A program made the position numbers and the translations under genes. Below, in pieces: positions 1 through 12,400 of a stretch of 64,000 bases of DNA (positions are counted from its first letter, which is position 1; the number at the start of each line of letters is the position of its first letter). The stretch spans positions 1,009,878 to 1,073,877 of the forward strand of contig NC_021678.1 in the NCBI RefSeq assembly GCF_000247815.1, written 5' to 3'. Under the pieces are notes generated by a model. That model searched no databases and was not told where the DNA came from. It was given only the letters and a program-made list of their open reading frames with translations. The DNA is from Ficedula albicollis. Its lineage: Eukaryota; Chordata; Aves; Passeriformes; Muscicapidae.

Positions 1-109
1 CAACTACAAAACAGTTCAATTTCAATGGGATTCCACTACCCTCTATCATGTACATACCCTGAGATTAAAACTAGAGCCTTGATTTTTTTAGGGGAGAGAT
101 TACACAGAG

Positions 110-245
110 TTTAAAAAAAAACTAACCAAAAAACAAAAACCCAAACCAACCAAACAAAAATCAAAAGAAAAACAAAACCCCAAAATAAATAATAAACCAA
201 CCAGCCAAAAAAAGACAAAAAAACAAAAAAAACCCAAAAACAACA
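110..245. repeat. A-rich low-complexity tract
   Basis: About 135 bp of A runs with scattered C (AAAAACAAAAACCC type), with no fixed period. It lies in the HERC4 intron downstream of the last visible exon and reads as a T/G-rich tract on the sense strand. Confidence 0.8.
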
Positions 246-314
246 GGAACCCCCAAGGTCCTCAACTCAGGGGAAAAATAGTGAATTTGTAACACAAAAA
301 ACTGAGTCTCCTAC

Positions 315-413
315 CTGCATCTGTATGATTGCATCTGTTTGCAAGAGAGTTGTCTTTGCCTGGGCATCAAATACAAATGGGTATGTGCAAATTATAACAG
401 GAATATCTGTTAA
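315..413 (-). CDS. HERC4: HERC4 coding exon 16, last in window (residues 650-682)
   Basis: A 99-nt exon: LTDIPVIICTYPFVFDAQAK then TTLLQTDAIIQMQ. Acceptor ATTCCAG at 414-415, donor CAG|GTAGGA at 313-314. This is just upstream of the HECT domain; the catalytic cysteine and all later exons lie left of base 1. Confidence 0.94.
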
Positions 414-3400
414 CTGGAATGAAAAGAACCATGTCATAGCTCAGCTTGTTCAAAAGCCACAATTGTGCTTAAAAAAAGCCTTTGCAGTAGCACTCATTTA
501 ATGTATCTATTTTACTGGAAAGAGAACTCAACCTTGACTTATCATCAATGCAGAACCAAAGCATCTTAGGAACATTAAGTAAATTTTTAATAGTTTAGTA
601 CTTCAGCCAAAAACAAACAAAAAAAAAATCCAACAGAACTCAATCAAGCCAAACCAAATCAAGCCAGGCACAAACAACACTCTCACTTAGCACATTTGAA
701 TTTCACAACTGTTACTGCAGCTAGTGGGTATAAAAGTAGCCCTTTTTACCAAATGCTCTTCCCAATTTGCAGTAATGACAATTACATATTTTTGCACCAA
801 AAAGATTTTTTTTCAGATTACAGCCATGGCTAATTTGAAGCTTTACTCCCAACAGAACACAGCAGACAATCCTTGACATTCACATTTCTGATTTCCTTAC
901 ATTCTTCAAAAGAAATCAGACTGCAACCAATCTTACCTCAGTTAATCCATGGTTGACATCCTATGACAGCATTTGCACAAAGGTAGCAACAATTAAGATG
1001 AAAAAGCAGCATTAGTGTCTGCATTAATTACTCATCTCTGATGTAGAATTTTAAAAATATTTATTTACTGCTTCCCCCCAAGAGAAGGTTTACTGCGAAA
1101 TAAACATTAACCATAAACATTCTAATTAATTTATTGAACACAAGCTTGTCTTTCAACACCCTGTTTATCAGTCTTGAAAAACAGGACTGTTACAGGGTTT
1201 ATCAGTCTTTAAAAACAGGGCTGTTAAACTACCATGTTTGCTTGAGTGCAAAAAATTACACACTTAAAATGCTTATTTCCACACATCAATTAATGACATC
1301 TGCTGGTACTGTTGCAAAAGAATAAAATATGGGTGGCTAGAGAAAACTTATTAAATTACTTACAACAGTCTTTCAAAGCTCAAGTCAAGGAACTGTGGCA
1401 AAAACCTATCCAACTCACTAATTCTCTGCACAGTCATTAATTTACTCCCACTTAGCACTCTTCTGTTTACAGATGCAGCATTAATTATCTCAGTTGTGGC
1501 TGCTAAACTCCAAGTGGCACATTCCATCAGTTATCTGCCCCTGTAGCTCCCTGCTGCACTTCCTGACTCATTACCCAAGACAGCTGCAGCTTCCTCATGG
1601 ACTGGACCTGTCTAACACAGCAATTCTGATTATTCTGGATGCTCTCCTATTGTGGATTAGTGTGGATTATTATTCCTAACTTTTTGGACATGGCAAGTCT
1701 CCAGGGACAGCACTGTACATAACTTTTTAACTGACAGATTCAAATATTGAGCAGTGCCAGTCCTAGGAATGACACCTTAGAAGAAACACACCCTCTTAAC
1801 AATTCCTCTTTAGCCTGTACCTGACTCAAGTCTGTTTAACACTGGTCATCTGTGAAGGCGTTTTTATGAAAAAGAAGTGCCAAGAAACTACTGATTTTTT
1901 TTCAAAGGGATAAAACAAACACAAAACATGGGAGGAAAACACCCACAAAAACCAAATAAAAATCAACAGAACTTACCATTCCCAGTACCTGCTGCTGGAA
2001 CCAGTTGGCATAGTCATTTCTGATATCTATTAGATCTTGTATCTCATGAATGTAAAATCTGTCATACTGTATCACTTGTCCTCTTTCATTCACCTAAGGA
2101 AGTGCAATTTATTTTTTTTATTAGCTTTCAAAGGGATATTTTCCATGTTTTTCAAGCATTTGATACGTCAGCCACAGATACCCAGCTACCAAAAAAATTC
2201 TAGAAAAACAACAGTGCCTACAAGAAAGCAAAAAACAATGTTAAAGAGATGGATACACGGGCTATTCAAAATCCCATCAAAGAGTGCAGGAGAATACAAG
2301 TAAGTGCACTTTGAAACATCATATGACCTCCCAGGAACAGTGATAATACACATATTCATGTTCACAATAGGAAAAATACTTGCTCCTGCATTCACACAGG
2401 TTTAAGAGCTAGGATTCAATAACTCTAGTCTTGTTATAGTATGAGCACTATTACCTGTCAGCAGAGGAACAGCTTCCATTTAAAAACATTAAGCTTAAAA
2501 AAAGAGAGATGTGGGAAAAGCAACTTGGTATACAGAGGCTTGTCTCCACAGGATAGTATTAATCCAAAAGCATCCATATCTTCCTAAGACACTTCTTTTC
2601 CCAAGGACTGCTAAGCCCTGCTAACTGGCAAAGCAGCAAGACACTTATAAAGATCCTGCCTTTATAAGCAAATAACATGAGCCTGCTTTTCACAAATCCC
2701 TCCCAGATGCCCCTCCAAACCACCACATACTAAATCTGCAAAATATCCCAGAGCTGTCACCCTGTTTTCCCCCCTCACTCCAATTCCATCATCATGTCAG
2801 ACTGGAAACCAGAATCCCAAGGATTCACAGGTCCAGATGGAACAACCACAGATATTTCTGTAGATATTTCTGATCTCTCAAACTGATCAGTAACTCAGCT
2901 TCTACCAACCACCCAGCGCTGAGATGCTGACAAAGCCAAGCAGCCAAGGAACTGTTTAGAAACAGCACAAACTTACTCTGTGCAGTATTTCCAGAACTCT
3001 GAAGGCTGTGTGCAGGAAATTGGTGAGTATTCTTCTGTCAGAAGGTGGAAGGCCCATCTTGCACAGCTTCAAAAGGTGCACTACGACATCCTTGTAGAGT
3101 TCCACTATCTTGAGGAACAAGGGAGGTTCAAGTACAGACCACCAATTTTCTGTCAACACATGGTGAACACATAAATTTAGTACCTGTCACTGCCACACTG
3201 TTATCCTTTTAACAAAGAAATATGTTTGGCCAGAAGCATAAGCATCAGTTACTACAGACCCTGAAAACAAGTTGTAACACAACAAACGCTCCATTGTTAC
3301 ACATTAAATCTAAGCCCCTTCAAGTCTGTTCATCCAGACTAAGTAACAGCATCACAAAGCAACACTTATAAAAATAGATGGCTCAAAACCTGCAATCTTA

Positions 3401-6400
3401 AGCAAACAGCAGTGAGAGCAATAGAAAATTATGGAAAAGGATCTAGAGTTCAAAAAACAATCAGCTTGTTTTTCTTTACTCTCACCAAAAACTACTGAAA
3501 CAACATAAGAGATGACAAGGCAAAGAATAACTGAGGAAAAGAAAAGTACCCTCTCAAAAAGAAACCAGTTAAAGGCAAAATATTCTGAAAAAAAAATGTT
3601 TAAGCTGAATTTCAGCTGATAGGAGTCACAACAAGAAAGAAGTAGAAGTTAAAAAAACAGAGTTATTCTCAGCTGCATATTTGAAGACCACATCTTGGCA
3701 CCAGTGAGAAAAGATCAACAGCCTCAGAAGCTCAGAGCAGGTGCTGTAGTCACAACCAAGACAATTTAACATCTGCTCTGCAACACTTCTGTAAATTGCT
3801 CAGAGCTTGTTAGCTGTCTGACCACATAATTTTCACTTTAAAGAGCAAAGACACATATCAATTACACTGAACTACATGGTTTAATTCCTCCCAAGTGGCA
3901 TCAGTCCAAAAACTACAATAGCAGATGAATTCACAGGGATGGCCTGTTAACTCACCCTCAAGCAACAGAATAAGTGTTTTCTTACACCAAGCAATGTTAA
4001 GCTTAACTTTCTCACTGGGGAATTGTACAGAACTGTAAATACACAGCAGGTGCTGCTGAGGCCAGGTCTTCACTGATGGAACTTTCTGTACATTTTCATC
4101 TGCAGATCTTTAGTTTTAACAGTAAAGATTCAGTTTCTTACCAAGAACTTTCAGAGGAGCTTTTTCTAGGTTCAGAATAGCTGCTCCAAAAGGAATAGCT
4201 AACGTTGTGAAATTGTTCTCATCACTCATCAGTGGGCACTCTGGCAGAGTGAGATACAGCCTCAAAGCTTCAACATCTGGTAAGGAGCTGGTCAATTTGG
4301 GAATAAGGTTCTTTTCCAGACTAGCTGCCACCTACAGCACATCAGAAAATTCTGTTTATTTTAATACAATTGAGATTTTAAACAAATGCCCATGTATATG
4401 AAAACTAATCTCAAAAACAATAATTAGGAGCTTCAGCGAAAACTGTTACACATTTTGAAAATGACAGGAAATACTAAAATATAATATGCTGATGTGTCAC
4501 CTAATTGTCACAACAAAATACAGTTTCACACATTTGCAGTCAATATATTATTGAGTAAATAAATCTATTTACAGGGTTGGACCAAGAATACCAGTAGTAT
4601 TTCTGGAGAGCTGTACCCCAGAAAGATAACCCCAAACACAAGGAAATACACAGAACAAACCTGTTGGGATATGTGAGCATGCTCAGGCTGTATGAGTTTG
4701 TGAAAGAGTAGTCTAGCAGCATTCATATCAACCCCTGAGAATCTAGTGCTGGTTTTGTAATGATCATCATTGCTGCAGGAAGGAAAAAAAAAATCAGAAA
4801 GACTGAATCCTGTGTTCTCAGCAACTCAAGATTTTTACCCCTTGAATTTCAGACCTACTGACTAAGGATTTAAAATATATCAGACTTTCATTTTTTATAT
4901 GGCCTTCGAAACAACTGGAAAAAATCTTGAACTGCAAGAAAACCATGCAAAAAGACTAGGATGTAAAACAGCCCTTGAATTACAACCAGCCTGTGGCTGA
5001 CAAATGTGATGAGCTTTGCTGGCTGACATGGCAGCAGCCAAGACAGGCTGGAGCCATTCTCACTGGGGCAGCTGACAAACACAGGGCAGGAAAGCAGCAG
5101 GAGTTTCAAGGGAGGCTATCAGAGCACCAGTGAGACAAGGAAACCTTGGAAGGTGTCCCAGCTGCCACCACTAATGCTGTGCACAGGAAAGCTTGTTAAA
5201 AACTTACCTCAATGCCAAAAAGCTCCCATTCAGGCACCCAGCTGAGGAGAATGCTCCATCAATTTCACTGAAATTGGTCACATGAAATGTTATATTTGGC
5301 TTTCCTTTTAAAAATTAGCATTAGCAATTAAAAAACCCTGTATTTAATCCCTAATAAATTACACTGTGAAAAGGATGGGACTGACTCAAATGAGACTGAA
5401 CAATACTAGAAAAAACCTCCATTCAAGACTCAACACTTAAGACAGCTCAAATCACAGCCAGTCTCACAATTTAATTGCTTTGCATACTCTTCTATTAAAA
5501 TAGAGGCAATAATCTTTGAGTTGTTCTCATATCCCTTTACATGTATTGCTATTTTTCAATGTGCAATTAGATACTTAACTTCATCTTGCACAGTCATCTA
5601 AACTGAAGCAAAGATTACACAGTCTCAAGGATCTAAACCACTCAACAAGCACGACAATGAAAGCACAGCAAGAGCTCAGCACCTCGTAAATTCAGTAATT
5701 CAAAATAGCTCTGCTATGTATGTCCAAAGCCCCATAAATGCTCAATTCAGAAGCAGAATCACCAAAAGCTACTTCTTTCCCTTACATCACTTACATAGCT
5801 ATCTCTACAGGAAGTCTTCCAGATGGGAAACTCAGCAATCTCTGAATAAACGTTTCATTCACAGTCCAGATCTGCTTCAAAAGGTCAGGATACCTAAAAT
5901 CATCTGGTGGCACCATGTTCTAAAGAAATATTAAAGAAAGCATAAAGAATCAGAGACACAAAACTGATTTCCAGAATAATCAGCCCTCTGGTAGAGCTGT
6001 CTGAGCTGGCAATTTGCCTACCCAGACCACAGCTGTGAAATGCCGTGTTTAACAGTTCTGCATTCCCTGTGAAAGCAGGGCACACACTACAACCATCTCG
6101 ATTAGGTGTTAATTCCCACACCTTGCCTGAAGGCCAGCTCCTTAAACATCACTGGACTCAGTGATGAACACTAACCCAGCTTTAGATGTGAGCAGCAAGC
6201 ATCTCCTCTCCAGCCAGCAGGAGCCACTTAGCTCCCTGCCAAGCTGTGAGCACACAGCAAAGGAGCCATTCAATTATCAGACAGATGTTCTTCCACCCCA
6301 CTTCCATCAGGCTCCTCTGAGAATGAATCATGCTTCTGTGAACATGCCCTGCATCATCACAGGAGCTGCACTGGGAAGTGCTGCTCATATAAAATGAATC

Positions 6401-9400
6401 CCACTAAGAGCTGGAATAATAAAGAGGAGGAGAGGCAAGATCCCTGTTTTCAGTAGGAGCACTGGTTCAAAAAGATGGCAAATAGCACACAAAAAAAAGA
6501 GAAAACATTCCTCCTGAGGGTGCCACCTGACAACACTGAGCTGACTCAGTGTGACAATGACTGCCAAAAACCAGCACTTCTGATCCCATCCTACAGCATA
6601 AGGACAAGGAGCACTTTTGCCATTTCCCTTCTGCCCAGCCAAAGAAAACAACTCAGGGAGCTGAGCTGCCCAAAAACTGACTTGAGAAAACTGATTTTGG
6701 CTGGAGCCCCTTAACTGGCAGGGACACACAGAACTTTGGAAGGAATCAGCACAAATTACCAAACTCAAGAGTACTAAAAGGGATACTTCTGCAGCATCAA
6801 AGTTCATCTATTGCTGACACTTTTTGTACAGAACAGGCCACAATAACTGCATTCATACAGTCTCCAGTTCACCTCAATTAGTCTGTCAGAAACTCCCCCA
6901 GTAATTATGAAAATTGCACATAAAGTTTTTAAGGAAGTTTTAATAGACAAGTTTTGAGTCCCTATTACAGGCAATTTTCCAGTTTACACCTGATAAGCAA
7001 GTTTCTCTTAAATACAGCAATGGTTAAAGCTCTATCAGAATTTAGAAAAATAACCCAAGTCAATCCTAGAGAAACTGCTGATTCTGTACAATCAGAACAG
7101 GCTCTGAGCACAAAGCACTGCTGCAAGTCTAACCTGCACTCAGTTTTTCTTCATAAACTTGCTTCCCCACTAAAATCCATTTTCCCTGGTGTCCAAATTA
7201 GTTTTCACCCTACATACTCAACTCTTGATGCTTCATTAATCCCCATGGTCTAACATCTGCTGAGCTGTACTGGAAGCAAAACCAAGAATCTTCTTGTTTT
7301 TATTTTATCTCCCAACTCACCCTCCAATAGCATTTTCTTTCCATCACACTTCCACACTGCCACTTTTACTGTAAAGCCATACTAGACTCTTTTACATACT
7401 AGAATTTAAACACATAGATTCTTGTTATTTTAAAACTTAAGCTTTAAGACTATGATAAAACTGTGACATAACAAACTATGTCACCACCAGCAATTTTTAG
7501 CAAAAAGCTCCATTTGTTTCCTCACCACTTTAAAATGGCTACAGAGCAGAAGACACCAAAGCTGCTGCTGTCAGAAGCTATAAGGAGGCAAGGAGCAAAG
7601 AGCTCAAATACTCAATCAATTCTTCCCTTACAACATGAAAAGAAGTGCATTCATCCATTAAGAAAGAAGATGATGCCAAAAAGTCCCAAGAGCTTCCTGG
7701 CAGCTAATACACACTACCTGGATCCAAGTCCTCCAGCTGCTACCATGACTTAGTGCCTTTTGCTTCCACACTGCTCTAACAAGCTTTACAGTATAGTCAC
7801 ATGCACCTTCAACATCAAAATCCTTTAAAATGCATCCAAAAAATGAAAATCGAACTTTCACAAGCTTTGGAACCAAATAACACTTAATTCGTTACCTGTG
7901 GATAAAAGTAGTGTGCAAAACTTTGGTCCCCACCAGAGAAAATTCTCTTTACACAGTAGCACTCCTCAGTGTCTGCAAAAGGAAAAAAAAACAGGCCACT
8001 GTGAAAATGTGAAATTGAGAATTATTATAACACTTGGTTACAAAAAGGTTCCCTTGTGGCAGAACCTCACTGATACAATAGTTAAGACCATGTTTCCCTG
8101 AAGTAAGTTCCAGATCTAGTGCCACCCCACCAGCACAGGCATGTCATTGCTACAAGCAGGAACACAGAGCTCAGTGGAATCAAACTGTTTGGGAAAAACG
8201 ATTACAGCCCATATTTAGTTAAAATCTTGAGAATTTTAAGTAATTCACTATAAAGGAACAGGCAACCAAGAAGCAAATCCAGCAGCTGGTGCTTACCTGT
8301 GCTCATTGGGCTCTGGGGACTATAGGGAATCCAGCTTCCTTTCACTGTGAAGGGACTTTTCCTGTTACTGGTGGTCCCTGTCCCTAACTGCCCGTTGCCT
8401 CCGAGCCCAAAAGAGTAAATTCTTCCAGAAGAAGGGACAAATGCAGTGGTGTGCTGCCTAGGGCAAAGAGAATTCAGTAACACAAACCTAAGCACTGGAA
8501 CATGCTTTGTGCAAGCCTGGCCAGGAATTGTGCTGAGCAGTGTGTCAAAGGTCCTGTCATGCCCAACACTCACTCCACTGCTCCCCTGCAATGCCCTGCC
8601 ACTGGCAATATTCCATTTATACTCCAATAGCAATCCTCTTTTTCTATGGAATGGAGCTGCCAGTGCTTAGCCCCTGTGTGACCTCTAGAGCATACCAGAA
8701 ATGAATGCCTGGAGACTGCCTGCATCTCCTTTCCCTTCCCATCCTGCTCTAGATGCCCCCTCTCCTATCACAGGCCTGTGAGGAACCAGTTGGGAATTTG
8801 GGCAAACTATTTGGTACCTTACCAAACACACTTCTTCAAGAGGAAATGAAGTGACAGCAACAAATACCTCCCCTGACCACAAAGGCTAAGAAAACCCCCA
8901 CTTCAATAGATGTAAAGTTTTATATAAAACAAGTTATCTGTAACACTCACAGAATAGCACAGAATAGACCTTACCTGCCACAGGTGATCTGTGTGACAAC
9001 ACTTCCCATAAGCTCAAAAACTTTCCTTGGATTTATCTCATGGCTGGTAGAGTTATGACCCAACTGACCATAGCCTCCAGCTCCAAATGTAAAAACCCCA
9101 CCTTCCTAAACAAATAAAATTTTTACATTAAGATGACTGTATATCTCAGAACAAGAAACTTCACAGAAATAGAGGTTTAATAAATCTTTTCTGATGAACT
9201 TGGCATTGCAGGGAAAGGACAGAAAATATACAGGGCACAACAGGCTCCTGAGACACACAAGTTAATTGGATTTATGAAAACATGGCACAGCTATGAAATA
9301 TTCCCTTACTTGTCGGCTCCTGAGACACACAAGTTAATTGGATTTAAACATGGCACAGCTATGAGATATTCCCTTACTTGTGAGTGACAGCAACAAATAC

Positions 9401-12400
9401 CTCCCCTGACCACAAAGGCTAAGAAAACCCCCACTTCAATAGATGTAAAGTTTTATATAAAACAAGTTATCTGTAACACTCACAGAATAGCACAGAATAG
9501 ACCTTACCTGCCACAGGTGATCTGTGTGACAACACTTCCCATAAGCTCAAAAACTTTCCTTGGATTTATCTCATGGCTGGTAGAGTTATGACCCAACTGA
9601 CCATAGCCTCCAGCTCCAAATGTAAAAACCCCACCTTCCTAAACAAATAAAATTTTTACATTAAGATGACTGTATATCTCAGAACAAGAAACTTCACAGA
9701 AATAGAGGTTTAATAAATCTTTTCTGATGAACTTGGCATTGCAGGGAAAGGACAGAAAATATACAGGGCACAACAGGCTCCTGAGACACACAAGTTAATT
9801 GGATTTATGAAAACATGGCACAGCTATGAAATATTCCCTTACTTGTCTTAAATCCACTCATCTATCATTAACTTATGTAATTTATAGATCCTAATCCTTA
9901 TTTTTCCTCTTTTCCAGTTTTCTTGATGAACCTCACCCATATACAAACTCCCACTGTTAAGAAGTATACTTTGGCTTTGAAGCTCTGAATATAAATTTTG
10001 AGGTGATTAGCAAACAGGAAGCTGCCCTGCTCAGCAGATGACACACAGCCTGACTGAAACAGCCTCATTATTTGAAAGCATAAGAAACCAGAAATTTCAA
10101 CATTGTTGTAAGGCAGGCACTTTTTTGATTAATCAAGAAATTAACCCGAACCTTCAATGTTTAAACCAGAAACATTTTCAGAAATTATACACCTTACCTC
10201 ACAACAACTCTGAAACTTGCCGTTTTCTGATGCTTTGAAATTGTGAATCTGTTTCTTTTAACTCTACTCTGCATCAGCCAGGCCCTCAGCTGGAAACCAC
10301 CACCAAAACTGCAGCACCCACTGAGAAAACCCAGCAGCCTCAGTCACTGAGTTGGGATAGCAAACAGTGCCAGGCTTTTCTGAACTCCACAAGGACTTGG
10401 AGACTGCTCACATATATACACAGTAGTGCCTCCAAAAAGTGAATCAGCCCCTGGCTCTGCAGGGGACAATGGAGCAATGGAGCAATGGGTGACAATCTCT
10501 ACAAACATTCAGAATCTCAACCGAGCCCATTGGCTTTAAAGCAAGTTTGAAGTTAACTTCTATGCATGAAAAAGGAAAATATGCATTTAGAACACAGGAT
10601 TTCTTGTGTTTGGAAGTTCTTTTCAAATATTTAGCCATTCTTCCAATCTTTCCTTAACTTAATCCCATAAATTCAGAAGAAATTTTATTCAGAATTTAGT
10701 TTATTATTTCCTGTTCAGGTAGTATCTTCTCCTGGAAACTTTAAAGACACTGGAGGTACAGGTTACAAAGTTCTGTACCTTTGTAAGGGCAGCAGTATGA
10801 TCTTCTCCACAACATATATGAACAACCTTCTGACTTCTCAGGGACTTCAGCAGTGTAGGAACATACCTGTCTGAAAGGTTCAATAAAGAAAGGTCACTTA
10901 TTTTGACAACAAAAATCAAAAACCAAACAGTTTTGCTCATTTATTCTAGTCAAGTAAGCACTTTAAATTTTTTAGCATAATGCAATCACTCTTACTAAAA
11001 TTATGTATCTTGGAGATGGAAGTGTTACTACAGAAAAAAACTACTACACTGAAAAAGTTTGTAGCCCATGCTCTCATTTTCACTAGCACAGATCATATGT
11101 CAATACACAAAACAGAAAATATGGAACATTACATTAGACCTGGCATTGGCCATGAGGAAAGAAAATAAATGATCATTGTTTTGGATTGTTTATGCATTTC
11201 ACATTTTTAAAATGTTCCTGTGAGCTGGTACTGATGCCTTTTCCTTGGTCCTACCAATGAAGAGCCAGACAAGGTTAAGGGGTTTTTACCCCCAGAGGAT
11301 ACATAAAAGGGATACAAAAGAAAAGGCAAAGAGTCATCTTGGCATCAGTATCAGTTTGGCTTCTTTGGAAAGTACACTTAATGTTACTAACTGCATAACA
11401 GAATGCAGCACTGGACAAACAGGAAGCAAACCTAATATCCCTCCATTGCTAGGACAAGACAACTTTGCACAAAAGTAATTTTTTAAAATGTTAGTGCTAA
11501 TGTCTTAAAAACTGCCAGGCATGCTAACATGTCTGCAAGAAACCCTATAAAGATATTTAAAAGGGATTTTATTGAGAAGTGATGCTACATAAAAACCTGA
11601 GGTTACACACATTCCAAAGAATATGTAGTAGCAACTGAAGTCTCCCGTGATTTCTGAAAAATAATTGTAATCTTCTTATTACATGAATGTGACAGTTTGG
11701 TAGGCATTCAGATGGACATTTTATTTCCAACCCATTTTTTCTATTTTAAATGGTGTTGACAACAATGAACCAGGAAGAAAATCTGAACTCATTAAACTAT
11801 CTATAGATTATCCCTCACTAAACTGTGCATTACTGGACCCTGGCAGCCAACACTGCCATCCTGGAGCACTGTGAGCAGATACTGTGCAAGTAACACAATA
11901 CAACCAACAAAGAAACTATTTTTTGTCTAATCTAACCACTGGCTAATAATCATTGAGTGTCATCCACCTAGCAGAGGAAATTTTGGAAATGCTTAGCCAA
12001 AAATTGTGAATGATTATCAAAAGTGGCCTGAGAAAAGAATGTAGAAGTAAATGGCAGTAAAAAATGAAGATGGTTTAAAATATGACTACTAAGAACAACC
12101 AATTAGTTTTGAGAGATTACTGCTTTTGCCAAGCAATTTCATGCACATAAAACTCAGTTCAAACTGTAACTACTGCACAGTATTTTAATTCAATCCCATT
12201 AAGCCACAGGAAGATGTAGAACAGGGAAAGAACACAAGTGAAGCAGGCAAGAATTCCAACATAACACTGTCAGCTTTCTCACCAAAAAGAGCTCAGGAAA
12301 ACACCTCTGTGTCTTCTTCACGCAATTCTTCTTTGGATTCCCAGCCCAAAGCCTTCAGCATGAAACTCCCCTGAAGCAATTCTTACTTACCATTATCATC

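Larger units (their letters stand above)
8851..9846. repeat. 463-bp direct duplication containing a whole HERC4 exon, with a partial third copy between
   Basis: 8851-9313 and 9384-9846 match with a constant offset of 533. The 70 bp between them (9314-9383) is itself a shortened copy of the end of the unit (GGCTCCTGAGACACACAAG to CCCTTACTTGT), missing a few bases (ATGAA) and with one substitution. The unit spans the exon plus about 120 bp of intron on its 3' side and 210 bp on its 5' side. Confidence 0.95.

Noticed and set aside
6385..6807. 140-codon frame on the minus strand in a HERC4 intron
   Set aside because: Lies between HERC4 exons whose phases already join without it; composition and translation look random.
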